Positions 1-5,192 of a DNA stretch of 5,310 nt are shown one piece after another. The number at the start of each line of letters is the position of its first letter. Positions within the stretch are counted from its first letter, which is position 1. The notes under the pieces are model-generated. The model worked only from the letters and a program-made list of their open reading frames with translations, did no database searches and had not been told where the DNA came from. The DNA is from Lentisphaeria bacterium (GTDB lineage Bacteria; Verrucomicrobiota; Lentisphaeria; Oligosphaerales; JAFGRS01). The DNA lies in contig JAFGRS010000441.1 in assembly GCA_016935045.1 (NCBI GenBank), positions 1 to 5,310 of the forward strand, read 5' to 3'. Made by a program: the position numbers and the translations under genes.

Positions 1-697
1 CCCAGCGGATCAGCCTGCGGGCCACGAGGATGGCGCCGCCGAGAAGGAGTGCCAGAGCGCTGGTTTCCCCGAGGCAGCCTCCCATGCGTCCGAGGAAGCA
101 GTCGATGAGGGTGAGGGGTATCCCGTCGACGCTCAGGATCTGGTCCGGGACCCAAGCCTTGAGGACGCCGAGTTTCATGAGGGGTGTTGCGGCGGTCATG
201 CCATCGGCATTGGTGGTCCAGGCCAGGGGTCCCGCGGGTTTGACCCAGGTGGTGAGGGGTGTGGTGAAGGCCACGAGCAGGGCCACGCGGCCGACGAGGG
301 CGGGGTTGAAGGGATTGAAGCCCAGGCCGCCGTAGATCATCTTGCCCAAGCCGATGGCGATTACCGACCCGACCACGCAGATCCACAGCGGCGTGCCGGC
401 GGAGAGATTCATCCCCAGCAACACCCCCGTCACCAGGGCACTGCCGTCCGATATGGTCACGGGACGACCCATCCAGCGCGCACACACGGCCTCGAAGGCT
501 ACCGCACTGACGCCGCATACCGCCAACACCGCCAGGGCCCGGGGGCCGAACACCAACAGTCCGGCCAGGCAGCCCGGCAGCAGGGCCACGAGCACCGTCG
601 CCATGATGGCGCGCACGCTCTCGCCGCCATGCAGGTGCGGCGAGGTGCTCACCAGCAGCTTGGTCGTGTCCGGCAGTCTGGTTTCGGATTCGGGCAT
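1..697 (-). CDS. rnfD: RnfD, membrane FMN subunit of the Rnf complex (3' end cut by window edge)
   Basis: Integral membrane subunit of the Rnf ferredoxin:NAD+ oxidoreductase, carrying a covalently bound FMN and belonging to the ion-translocating core. My own translation gives 232 codons from ATG 697-695 to the left edge with no stop. Visible signatures are the early motif SPHLHGG, the family motif GFNPFNPALVGRV and the flavinylation motif DGMTAATPL, in which the second Thr of TAAT (about residue 171, codon 187-185) is the expected phosphoester-linked FMN site. Several hydrophobic helices are present, for example around residues 31-50 and 53-72. The start lies 12 nt after the rnfC stop. Full-length relatives have roughly 300-350 residues, so about a third is missing. 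NqrB is the homologous alternative, but the RnfB and RnfC neighbours settle it as RnfD. Identity is very secure. Confidence 0.95.
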   Translation of the reverse strand, partial: MPESETRLPDTTKLLVSTSPHLHGGESVRAIMATVLVALLPGCLAGLLVFGPRALAVLAVCGVSAVAFEAVCARWMGRPVTISDGSALVTGVLLGMNLSAGTPLWICVVGSVIAIGLGKMIYGGLGFNPFNPALVGRVALLVAFTTPLTTWVKPAGPLAWTTNADGMTAATPLMKLGVLKAWVPDQILSVDGIPLTLIDCFLGRMGGCLGETSALALLLGGAILVARRLIRW

Positions 698-704
698 GGG
701 GGGT

Positions 705-711
705 CCCACCT
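705..711 (-). promoter_or_regulatory. Shine-Dalgarno of rnfD overlapping the rnfC stop codon
   Basis: On the minus strand the sequence AGGTGGG sits 7 nt before the rnfD ATG, and its first bases are the last two of the rnfC TAG stop codon. A ribosome terminating on rnfC would therefore sit on the rnfD ribosome-binding site, which fits translational coupling. The reading is directly visible; the coupling is inference. Confidence 0.55.
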
Positions 712-2050
712 AGCGTTTGGACTTGTTCTCGGCCGCGCGCCGTCGGGCCATGACTTCCTGTTTGGCGCGCCGGAGGTGCTGCACCAGGGGTCGGTGCGCC
801 GGGCAGGCGTAGGCGCAGCAGCCGCACTCGATGCAGTCCAGGGCATGCCAGGTTTCCGCCAGGTCGAAGCGTTCGTTCTCGATCTGGACGCTGAGGGTGC
901 CCGGCATCAGGGCCATGGGACAGGCGTCCACGCAGCGTCCGCAGCGGATGCATGCCTCACCCGTGAACTGGGTGACGTCCTCCCGCGCCAGCAGCAGGAT
1001 GCCGCTGGTGCTCTTCATGACCGGGATGTCCAGGGAGTAGACCGCAAACCCCATCATCGGGCCGCCACTGATGATCTTGGCCGGATCGAAGCTCACCCCC
1101 CCGGCAAGTTCGAGGGCCTTGGCATAGGGAGTGCCCACCCGCAGGCGCCAGTTTCCGGGGCGTACGACCGGGCGGCCGGTGATCGTGGTGACGCGTTCGT
1201 AGAGGGTCTTGCCAAGGGTGACCGCCTCGGCGACGGCGACGGCGGTCCCCACGTTCTGGACGACGACTCCCACATCCATGGGCAGCCCACCGGCGGGGAC
1301 CTTGCGGCCGGTCAGGGCATGGATGAGCTGCTTCTCGGCGCCCTGGGGGTAGCGGACGCGGAGGCCGCTGACCTCGATTCCGGTGCCCCTGGCCTTCTCC
1401 GTCAGCAGGGCGATGGCGTCCGGCTTGTTGGCCTCGATGCCGATGCGGACCGTGCGGACCCCGAGAACGCGCGCCAGGATGCGTGCCCCCGTGAGCACCG
1501 CCTCGGGTTGCTCGAGCATCAGGCGGTGATCCGCCGTCAGGCAGGGTTCACATTCCACCCCGTTGAGAATGAGAACGGAAATCGGTTTGGTCGCCGGCGG
1601 CGACAACTTGACCGCGGTCGGAAAGGCCGCGCCCCCCATGCCCACGATGCCTGCGTCGACGATCCGTTGCTTCAGAACCTGCGGCTCCGCTTCGGCCCAG
1701 TCCGTCAGCGGCGCCAGCCCCTCGTCCGCCTTGTCCTCCCCATCCGCCTGCAGCACCACGGCCGGACCCGTGCGCCCCGTCGGCAACGCCACCTCGGTGA
1801 CCTCCTTCACCGTGCCGCTCGTGGGCGCATGCACCGCGGCCGAAACGAAACCCGAAGGCTCGGCCAGACGCTGCCCGCGCAATACCTTGCCGCCCTTCGC
1901 GACGACGAGCTTCGGGGGGGCCCCGATATGCTGCAGCAGGGGGACCGTGTAGGTCTCGAGCAGGGGCGCGTCCTGGATCGCGGCCGCCTGGGACAGGCTC
2001 TTGCCGTCGTCCGGGTGGACACCGCCGCGGAATCGAACCTGTTCAGGCAT
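710..2050 (-). CDS. rnfC: RnfC, NADH/FMN and 4Fe-4S subunit of the Rnf complex
   Basis: Membrane-associated peripheral subunit that exchanges electrons with NAD(H) through FMN and two 4Fe-4S clusters. The 446-residue protein begins with the typical FRGGVHP region, followed by a barrel-sandwich-like stretch (about 40-85, ending in APTSGTV). A glycine-rich nucleotide motif GMGGAAFPTAVKL lies at 137-149, then NGVECEPCLTADHR (163-176) and YPQGAEKQLI (234-243). Two ferredoxin motifs follow: C367-C370-C373-C377-P and C406-C409-C412-C416-P. It ends in a short basic tail, so this is the compact form without the long Ala/Lys-rich extension of enterobacterial RsxC. The position after ECEP is Cys170, where I recall an aromatic residue as usual. 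The start ATG has GAGGG (2060-2064) 9 nt upstream and overlaps the end of rnfB by 8 nt, indicating coupled translation. The stop is TAG. Confidence 0.97.
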   Translation of the reverse strand: MPEQVRFRGGVHPDDGKSLSQAAAIQDAPLLETYTVPLLQHIGAPPKLVVAKGGKVLRGQRLAEPSGFVSAAVHAPTSGTVKEVTEVALPTGRTGPAVVLQADGEDKADEGLAPLTDWAEAEPQVLKQRIVDAGIVGMGGAAFPTAVKLSPPATKPISVLILNGVECEPCLTADHRLMLEQPEAVLTGARILARVLGVRTVRIGIEANKPDAIALLTEKARGTGIEVSGLRVRYPQGAEKQLIHALTGRKVPAGGLPMDVGVVVQNVGTAVAVAEAVTLGKTLYERVTTITGRPVVRPGNWRLRVGTPYAKALELAGGVSFDPAKIISGGPMMGFAVYSLDIPVMKSTSGILLLAREDVTQFTGEACIRCGRCVDACPMALMPGTLSVQIENERFDLAETWHALDCIECGCCAYACPAHRPLVQHLRRAKQEVMARRRAAENKSKR

Positions 2051-2897
2051 GGACCATTTCCCTCGCCGGGTCGGCGGTTTCGGTTTCGGCCGGGGGGGTG
2101 GTTGCCACCAGGCAGCCCGTGGGACAGACGGCCGCCACCTCGGCGGTCGGGGGGTTGTCGTAGTTCACCACCGCCAGGAATCCGTTCATGGTGATGTGGT
2201 CTTCGCCACTGGCCTTGACGCATTTGCGGCAGCCGATGCAGGCCACCTCGCAGACGCCCCGTTTGGCGGCGCCCTTCTCCGGCGACGAGCAGAGGACATG
2301 GACGGGGGCGTCGGCGGGCACGAGACGGATCAGGTTCCGCGGGCAGGCCGCCACGCACTTGCCGCAGCCGGTGCAGAACTCGCGGTGCACCCGGGCAATG
2401 CCCGCCGCGGTGATCTCGATGGCGGCAAAGGGACAGGCCCGGGCACAGGTCCCCAGGCCGAGGCAGCCGAAACGACATCCCTTGGCGCCGCCGGCCACGA
2501 GCATGGCGTCCTTGCAGTCCACCACACCGTTGTAGAGGGCTGCCTGCCTGGCCTTCGCGTTGTCGCCGCCGCAGAGAACCACGGCGACCTTGGGATTGCG
2601 GGTCCCGGCGGCAACCCCCAGCAGCGCGCAGATGCGTTCGACCGCGGCCGCGCTGTTGGATGGGCAGGCCGTGGGTTCCGCCTTGCCGTGGGCCAGGGCC
2701 TCCGCAAAGGCGACGCAACCGGCGAAACCGCAGCCGCCGCAATTGGCGCCCGGCAGCAAGCCCTCGATTTCCTCGATGCGGGGATCGATCTCCGCCCCGA
2801 ACAGCTTGACCACGATGCCGACCACCAGGCCCAGGACGGTCCCCGTGCCGGTCAGCAACACAACGGCCCATACGGCCTGGAGGACTTGTGCGTTCAT
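2043..2897 (-). CDS. rnfB: RnfB, multi-cluster ferredoxin-accepting subunit, with a reduced last ferredoxin domain
   Basis: Electron-entry subunit of the Rnf complex, taking electrons from reduced ferredoxin through a chain of Fe-S clusters; 284 residues. An N-terminal membrane anchor (about 8-32) precedes the characteristic 4Fe-4S motif C53-x2-C56-x4-C61 with C78 (ANCGGCGFAGC). A first ferredoxin-like domain has C141, C145, C151, C155-P and C175, C178, C181, C185-P. A second has C220, C223, C226 and C258-P, but Ser230 stands where the fourth Cys is expected and the next CxxCxxC triad is missing, replaced by a YDNPPTAEV segment. Extra cysteines are C203, C216 and C262. A Pro/Thr/Glu-rich tail ends the protein. 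I chose ATG 2897-2895 because it gives the canonical N-terminal helix; an upstream in-frame ATG (3023) would add 42 residues overlapping rnfA with no family resemblance. The Shine-Dalgarno is weak. The gap to rnfA is 41 nt, and the end overlaps rnfC by 8 nt. Confidence 0.95.
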   Translation of the reverse strand: MNAQVLQAVWAVVLLTGTGTVLGLVVGIVVKLFGAEIDPRIEEIEGLLPGANCGGCGFAGCVAFAEALAHGKAEPTACPSNSAAAVERICALLGVAAGTRNPKVAVVLCGGDNAKARQAALYNGVVDCKDAMLVAGGAKGCRFGCLGLGTCARACPFAAIEITAAGIARVHREFCTGCGKCVAACPRNLIRLVPADAPVHVLCSSPEKGAAKRGVCEVACIGCRKCVKASGEDHITMNGFLAVVNYDNPPTAEVAAVCPTGCLVATTPPAETETADPAREMVHA

Positions 2898-2938
2898 CGG
2901 CCCACACGTTCTCGTTTCGTCGACTCCGGATGCACGCG

Positions 2939-3517
2939 TCAGGCGCCGAGCCCGGAGAAGCCCATGAAGGCAAGGGCCAGGAGCCCCGCCGTGACCAGCG
3001 CCAGGGCCGTACCCCGCATGCACACGGGCGGCCGTGCCAGATCCAAGCGCTCGCGGATGCTCGAAAACAACACCAGCGCCAACCCGAAACCCAGCGCCGA
3101 GGCGGCGCCAAACACCGTCGTCTTCCCTACCCCGTAGTCGTTCTTCACCGCCAGAAGGGCCACCCCCAGCACGGCGCAGTTGGTCGTGATCAGCGGCAGG
3201 TAGATCCCAAGAGCACGGTACAACGGCGGACTGAACCGCTGCAGAACGACCTCGACCACCTGCACCAGCCCCGCAATGACCAGGATGAACACGATGGTCT
3301 GCATGAACTCAAGGTGCAGCCAAACCAGGAAACACCGGTTGATCGCGCTCGTCACCAGGGCGGCAAGGGTCATCACGAAAAGCACCGCCCCCGACATCCC
3401 CAGCGCCGTCTCCAGGCGCCTCGAAACCCCCAGGAAGGGACAGATGCCCAGGAACCGGCTGAGCACGAAGTTGTTGACCAGGATGGCCCCGACGATCAGA
3501 CCCAGGGTGTCGCTCAT
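2939..3517 (-). CDS. rnfA: RnfA, integral membrane subunit of the Rnf complex
   Basis: Polytopic inner-membrane subunit (192 residues, the usual family length) that pairs with RnfE in the ion-translocating core. The N-terminal motif NNFVLSRFLGICPFLGVS (residues 15-32, C26) and the motif LPLITTNCAVLG (107-118, C114) are the two conserved half-helix signatures. Structures of the homologous Nqr and Rnf complexes place the equivalent cysteines around an intramembrane Fe-S cluster shared with the partner subunit. About six hydrophobic helices are visible. The ATG is preceded by GAGGAG (3530-3535) with a rather long 12-nt spacing; an in-frame TGA just upstream excludes a longer form. It is the first gene of the operon, with a candidate promoter about 110 bp upstream. 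NqrE is the paralogous alternative, but the following RnfB excludes an Nqr operon. Confidence 0.97.
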   Translation of the reverse strand: MSDTLGLIVGAILVNNFVLSRFLGICPFLGVSRRLETALGMSGAVLFVMTLAALVTSAINRCFLVWLHLEFMQTIVFILVIAGLVQVVEVVLQRFSPPLYRALGIYLPLITTNCAVLGVALLAVKNDYGVGKTTVFGAASALGFGLALVLFSSIRERLDLARPPVCMRGTALALVTAGLLALAFMGFSGLGA

Positions 3518-3529
3518 CGCAACGAATCA

Positions 3530-3535
3530 CTCCTC
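3530..3535 (-). promoter_or_regulatory. Shine-Dalgarno of rnfA
   Basis: GAGGAG on the minus strand, 12 nt before the rnfA ATG. The match is strong but the spacing is longer than the usual 5-10 nt. No closer match and no alternative in-frame start exist, because a TGA lies in frame four codons before the ATG. Confidence 0.55.
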
Positions 3536-3563
3536 GCGGCGGAACGCTTCCCGCCAGGCATCC

Positions 3564-3584
3564 GGACGGCCCGACACGCCGTCC
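3564..3584 (-). promoter_or_regulatory. GC-rich stem-loop in the rnfA 5' leader
   Basis: A 7-bp perfect stem (GGACGGC paired with GCCGTCC) around a 7-nt loop, lying between the candidate promoter and the rnfA start. It is followed upstream by another self-complementary G/C block near 3583-3592. It matches no riboswitch class I recognise and may simply be leader structure; a regulatory role is speculative. Confidence 0.25.
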
Positions 3585-3626
3585 CCGGGGGCCCGCCTCT
3601 GGATAGGGACAAAACGGAAAAACGGT

Positions 3627-3654
3627 AACATACCGCCTGTCGCCGGGGCGGCAA
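3627..3654 (-). promoter_or_regulatory. Candidate sigma-70-type promoter for the rnf operon
   Basis: Reading leftward, TTGCCG (3654-3649) and TATGTT (3632-3627) are separated by 16 bp, each matching four of six consensus bases. This is also the most AT-containing stretch of the region, followed by runs of T and A. Transcription would start near 3620, giving a leader of about 100 nt. No operator is evident. It is a pattern match only, in an organism whose sigma-factor preferences are unknown. Confidence 0.35.
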
Positions 3655-3691
3655 GTCCGGCAGGGGCGTTGGGTAACCCCTCAGTCCAATC

Positions 3692-3788
3692 CGGGAATCG
3701 GCTCAGCAGGAGCTTCGCCCTCCAGTCCGCACCGACTGCGCGACGCCCCATCCCCTGGAGGGCGAAGCTTCTGCTGAGCCGATTCCCG
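3692..3788. repeat. 34-bp inverted repeat around a 29-bp centre
   Basis: Arms at 3692-3725 and 3755-3788 are reverse complements at 33 of 34 positions; the inner ends read CTCCAG / CTGGAG and the outer ends CGGGAATCGG / CCGATTCCCG. The single mismatch (3710 with 3770) would be a G-U pair in plus-strand RNA. Shorter flanking arms, 3673-3685 and 3805-3817, match at 11 of 13 positions, so the structure is nested. There is no ORF between the arms and no obvious target-site duplication. It resembles a REP/BIME- or MITE-like palindromic unit; whether other copies exist in the genome cannot be seen from here. Confidence 0.85.
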
Positions 3789-3800
3789 AGTCCTTCCTGT

Positions 3801-3843
3801 TTTCACTGAGGCGTTGCGGCGTTGGGGCAATGCCTCAGTGGAA
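3801..3843. repeat. 17-bp hairpin with a 9-nt loop
   Basis: Arms 3801-3817 and 3827-3843 pair over 17 positions, 15 Watson-Crick and two that become G-U pairs in plus-strand RNA (3803 with 3841, 3813 with 3831). The loop is 3818-3826. No T-run follows on either strand, so it is not a standard intrinsic terminator. Its left arm doubles as the outer right arm of the preceding nested repeat, which suggests a compound element rather than independent hairpins. Confidence 0.75.
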
Positions 3844-3863
3844 TCTGCCGCCATCGACACCAT

Positions 3864-3938
3864 GACGCTCGCGATACGCTCGCGCGCCAGGGGGCAGGAT
3901 CAGACTCGGGCATGGAGCGCGAGCGTACCGCGAGCTTC
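3864..3938. repeat. 25-bp imperfect inverted repeat
   Basis: Arms 3864-3888 and 3914-3938 are reverse complements at 22 of 25 positions, built on the core GCTCGCGRTACGCTCGCGC, with a 25-nt centre. Each arm also contains an internal repeat of GCTCGCG. One mismatch (3874 with 3928) would be A-C on the plus strand, so unlike the neighbouring hairpins it does not favour a plus-strand RNA. Probably part of the same palindrome cluster. Confidence 0.75.
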
Positions 3939-4047
3939 CCGGCGTTGAGGCATTCCGCCGGGATCGCGGGCGGGCCTCGGCCCGGAGCATCCCGCTCGGG
4001 CCGCCGGCCCAGTCCTTCCCGAAACGGCTGTTTCTGCCGGATCCGGC
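3938..4047. repeat. Run of short GC-rich palindromes
   Basis: Visible units are CCCGGCG (3938-3944) paired with CGCCGGG (3956-3962) around an 11-nt loop containing TGAGGC, CGGGCC (3971-3976) with GGCCCG (3979-3984), GGGCC (3998-4002) with GGCCC (4006-4010), and the perfect 12-bp palindrome GCCGGATCCGGC (4036-4047). At this GC content short palindromes are frequent by chance, so only the 7-bp stem and the 12-bp palindrome deserve weight. Confidence 0.45.
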
Positions 4048-4049
4048 GG

Positions 4050-4078
4050 TTGCAGCGCCGGCTTTCCCGCGGTACAGT
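4050..4078 (+). promoter_or_regulatory. Candidate promoter for the HEAT-repeat gene
   Basis: TTGCAG (4050-4055) and TACAGT (4073-4078) are spaced by 17 bp, with three and four of six consensus matches. Transcription would begin near 4085, leaving a leader of about 100 nt. It lies immediately right of the palindrome run. Weak evidence based on hexamers and spacing alone. Confidence 0.3.
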
Positions 4079-4135
4079 CGGCAGCAGCCAAAGCAGAGGG
4101 CCGGTCCGGAGCGGGGCGGCATCCAGAGGTACGCC

Positions 4136-4192
4136 ATGGGTCGATCTGTGCTGCGGCTGCTTCCATGCATGGCCGGAGGACGCAGCGTTTGA
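4136..4192 (+). CDS. Possible 18-codon leader ORF overlapping the HEAT gene start
   Basis: A short frame starting ATG 4136, with AGAGG (4125-4129) 6 nt upstream, encodes 18 residues (MGRSVLRLLPCMAGGRSV) and stops with a TGA whose first two bases are the last two of the TTG start of the next gene (TTGA, 4189-4192). This is the classic geometry of translational coupling. Against it, the codons (CGA, TCT, CTT, CCA) are less GC-biased than those of the neighbours and the peptide has no recognisable family. It may be chance. Confidence 0.18.
   Translation: MGRSVLRLLPCMAGGRSV
4175..4180 (+). promoter_or_regulatory. Shine-Dalgarno that selects the TTG start of the HEAT gene
   Basis: GGAGGA lies 8 nt before TTG 4189. 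The in-frame ATG at 4165 lies before this site and has no Shine-Dalgarno of its own, and the in-frame ATG at 4219 has only a weak purine stretch. The site therefore argues for the TTG. Confidence 0.6.
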
Positions 4193-5184
4193 ACGGGGCG
4201 AAAGACAGGCGTACCGCGATGGTTGGCGCGGCCTTGGGCATCGCCGTGCTGCTCGCCGTACAGGCAGCCTGGTTCTCCTGGCGTCTCGAGAAGGCAGAGG
4301 GTGCCTGGCGGGCGGAGACGACCTTCCTGAAGCAGGAGATTGTGCGTCTCCAGCGGGCCGGCGGGCGACTGGACGCCGAGGCAACCGATCCGGAGCGCCG
4401 GGAAGAGCATCTGCGGGAGGCCCTGCGGAGGCTGGAGAGCCGGAATCTGGTGGACCGCTACCAGGCGGCCCTGGTGGTGCGGGAGTATGGGGCGCGGGCG
4501 ATCCCGGAGCTGATCGAGCGGATACGGGGGGACAGTAGCCGTGCCCGGGAAGCGGCCCTTCTGCTCCTGGCCAAGATCGACGGGGCGCAGCAGGGCCTCC
4601 CCGAGCTGCGGGCCATGGCCGACGCAGGGCTGAACGGCACTGCCGACGCGACCGGCTTCCGACCGGACCCCAAGACCCTGGCCGCCATCCTGGGACTCCT
4701 GGCCCAGCAGGAAGATCGGGATTCGCTCGGGCTCTTCCGCGGCGCCATCGACAGCCCCGAGGAGGTCGTCCGCGGGGCCGCGTTGTTGGGTTTGCGGCAA
4801 CTCAAAGCCATCGAGGCGGTCCCCGAGCTGCTGGAACGGCTGGGTCAGGAGCGCGAGGTCGCCAATCGCCAGCTTCGCCGGACCATTCTGGCCCTGTGCC
4901 GGGAGAACCCGGATGCCTTTGTGGACCGCATCGGCGCCCTGGCGCCGAAACAGCGTTTCGAGGTCGTGCGCCTCCTCGGGGACGACGATTCCGCCGCCGC
5001 GGTGCGCACCCTGCGGCGGATGACCGCCGACGGCGACCCGCGCGTCGCCCTGGGTGCGGCCCACGTCCTCGCCAAACGCGGAGACCGCACCGGCGAACCC
5101 GCGGCCAAGGCCATCGCGCAGCGCAACGACCTGGACGCCGAGTTGCAACGGGTCGCCTCGGAGGTGGAACGCCTGCTGAAATGA
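4189..5184 (+). CDS. Membrane-anchored coiled-coil / HEAT-repeat protein of unknown function
   Basis: I recognise the architecture but not a named family. From TTG 4189 the product has 331 residues. A short basic N-terminus (NGAKDRR) precedes one hydrophobic helix at about 11-30, without a lipobox or clear cleavage site, so it probably stays as an anchor with the rest on the periplasmic side. Residues 32-87 are highly charged and helical (Glu/Arg/Leu-rich), probably a coiled coil. From about 88 to the end there are HEAT-like helical pairs, with repeated patterns such as YQAALVVREYGARAIPELI, VVRGAALLGLRQLKAIEAVP and DPRVALGAAHVLAKRGD. Such repeats usually bind other proteins; no catalytic motif is seen. 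It is transcribed divergently from rnf and codon use is GC-rich like the neighbours. An ATG start at 4165 (339 residues) or 4219 (321 residues) is possible. HEAT-type fold: fairly sure. Function: unknown. Confidence 0.82.
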   Translation: MNGAKDRRTAMVGAALGIAVLLAVQAAWFSWRLEKAEGAWRAETTFLKQEIVRLQRAGGRLDAEATDPERREEHLREALRRLESRNLVDRYQAALVVREYGARAIPELIERIRGDSSRAREAALLLLAKIDGAQQGLPELRAMADAGLNGTADATGFRPDPKTLAAILGLLAQQEDRDSLGLFRGAIDSPEEVVRGAALLGLRQLKAIEAVPELLERLGQEREVANRQLRRTILALCRENPDAFVDRIGALAPKQRFEVVRLLGDDDSAAAVRTLRRMTADGDPRVALGAAHVLAKRGDRTGEPAAKAIAQRNDLDAELQRVASEVERLLK

Positions 5185-5192
5185 GAAGACCC

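Larger units (their letters stand above)
3518..4188. other. Divergent intergenic region packed with palindromes
   Basis: About 670 bp between the start of rnfA (leftward) and the start of the HEAT-repeat gene (rightward). I find no convincing protein gene here; the open frames crossing it lack family motifs and a good start. From left to right it holds the rnfA leader with a GC-rich stem (3564-3584) and candidate promoter (3627-3654), a nested inverted repeat (3673-3817), a hairpin (3801-3843), a second inverted repeat (3864-3938), a run of short GC-rich stems (3938-4047), a candidate rightward promoter (4050-4078) and a short possible leader ORF (4136-4192). Confidence 0.7.

Noticed and set aside
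1914..1920. Seven-G run in rnfC (and another at 2092-2098 in rnfB) as possible frameshift sites
   Set aside because: The correct frame continues on both sides of each run with conserved family sequence, so there is no frameshift and no shifted product worth proposing.
629..2194. Long plus-strand open frame (about 521 codons) opposite rnfC
   Set aside because: It is antisense to a gene with clear family motifs throughout; the translation is Arg/Gly/His-rich without any recognisable domain, typical of a shadow frame in GC-rich DNA.
1807..3111. Minus-strand frame of about 434 codons across rnfB and the start of rnfC
   Set aside because: It runs out of phase through two genes with full Fe-S motifs, and its product is low-complexity Arg/Gly/Pro.
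1..3517. Na+-translocating NADH:quinone reductase (Nqr) operon
   Set aside because: RnfA and RnfD have Nqr paralogues, but RnfB with its CGGCGFAGC motif and RnfC with two 4Fe-4S motifs are specific to Rnf.
3692..3788. Insertion sequence with terminal inverted repeats
   Set aside because: Only 29 bp lie between the arms, so there is no transposase and no room for one; a small nonautonomous palindromic element fits better.
3801..3843. Intrinsic transcription terminator
   Set aside because: The hairpin is long enough, but no T-run follows it on either strand.
3518..4188. CRISPR array, tRNA, rRNA or known riboswitch in the intergenic region
   Set aside because: The repeats are inverted and irregularly spaced, not direct with uniform spacers; no cloverleaf or conserved RNA motif was seen.
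3822..4538. Plus-strand frame of about 238 codons from the palindrome region into the HEAT gene
   Set aside because: Cys/Arg/Gly-rich, out of phase with the HEAT gene and crossing inverted repeats; no Shine-Dalgarno or domain.
3835..5148. Minus-strand frame of about 437 codons opposite the HEAT gene
   Set aside because: The plus strand carries amphipathic helical repeats, a membrane helix and a good Shine-Dalgarno; the opposite frame has no such pattern and extends into palindromic noncoding DNA.
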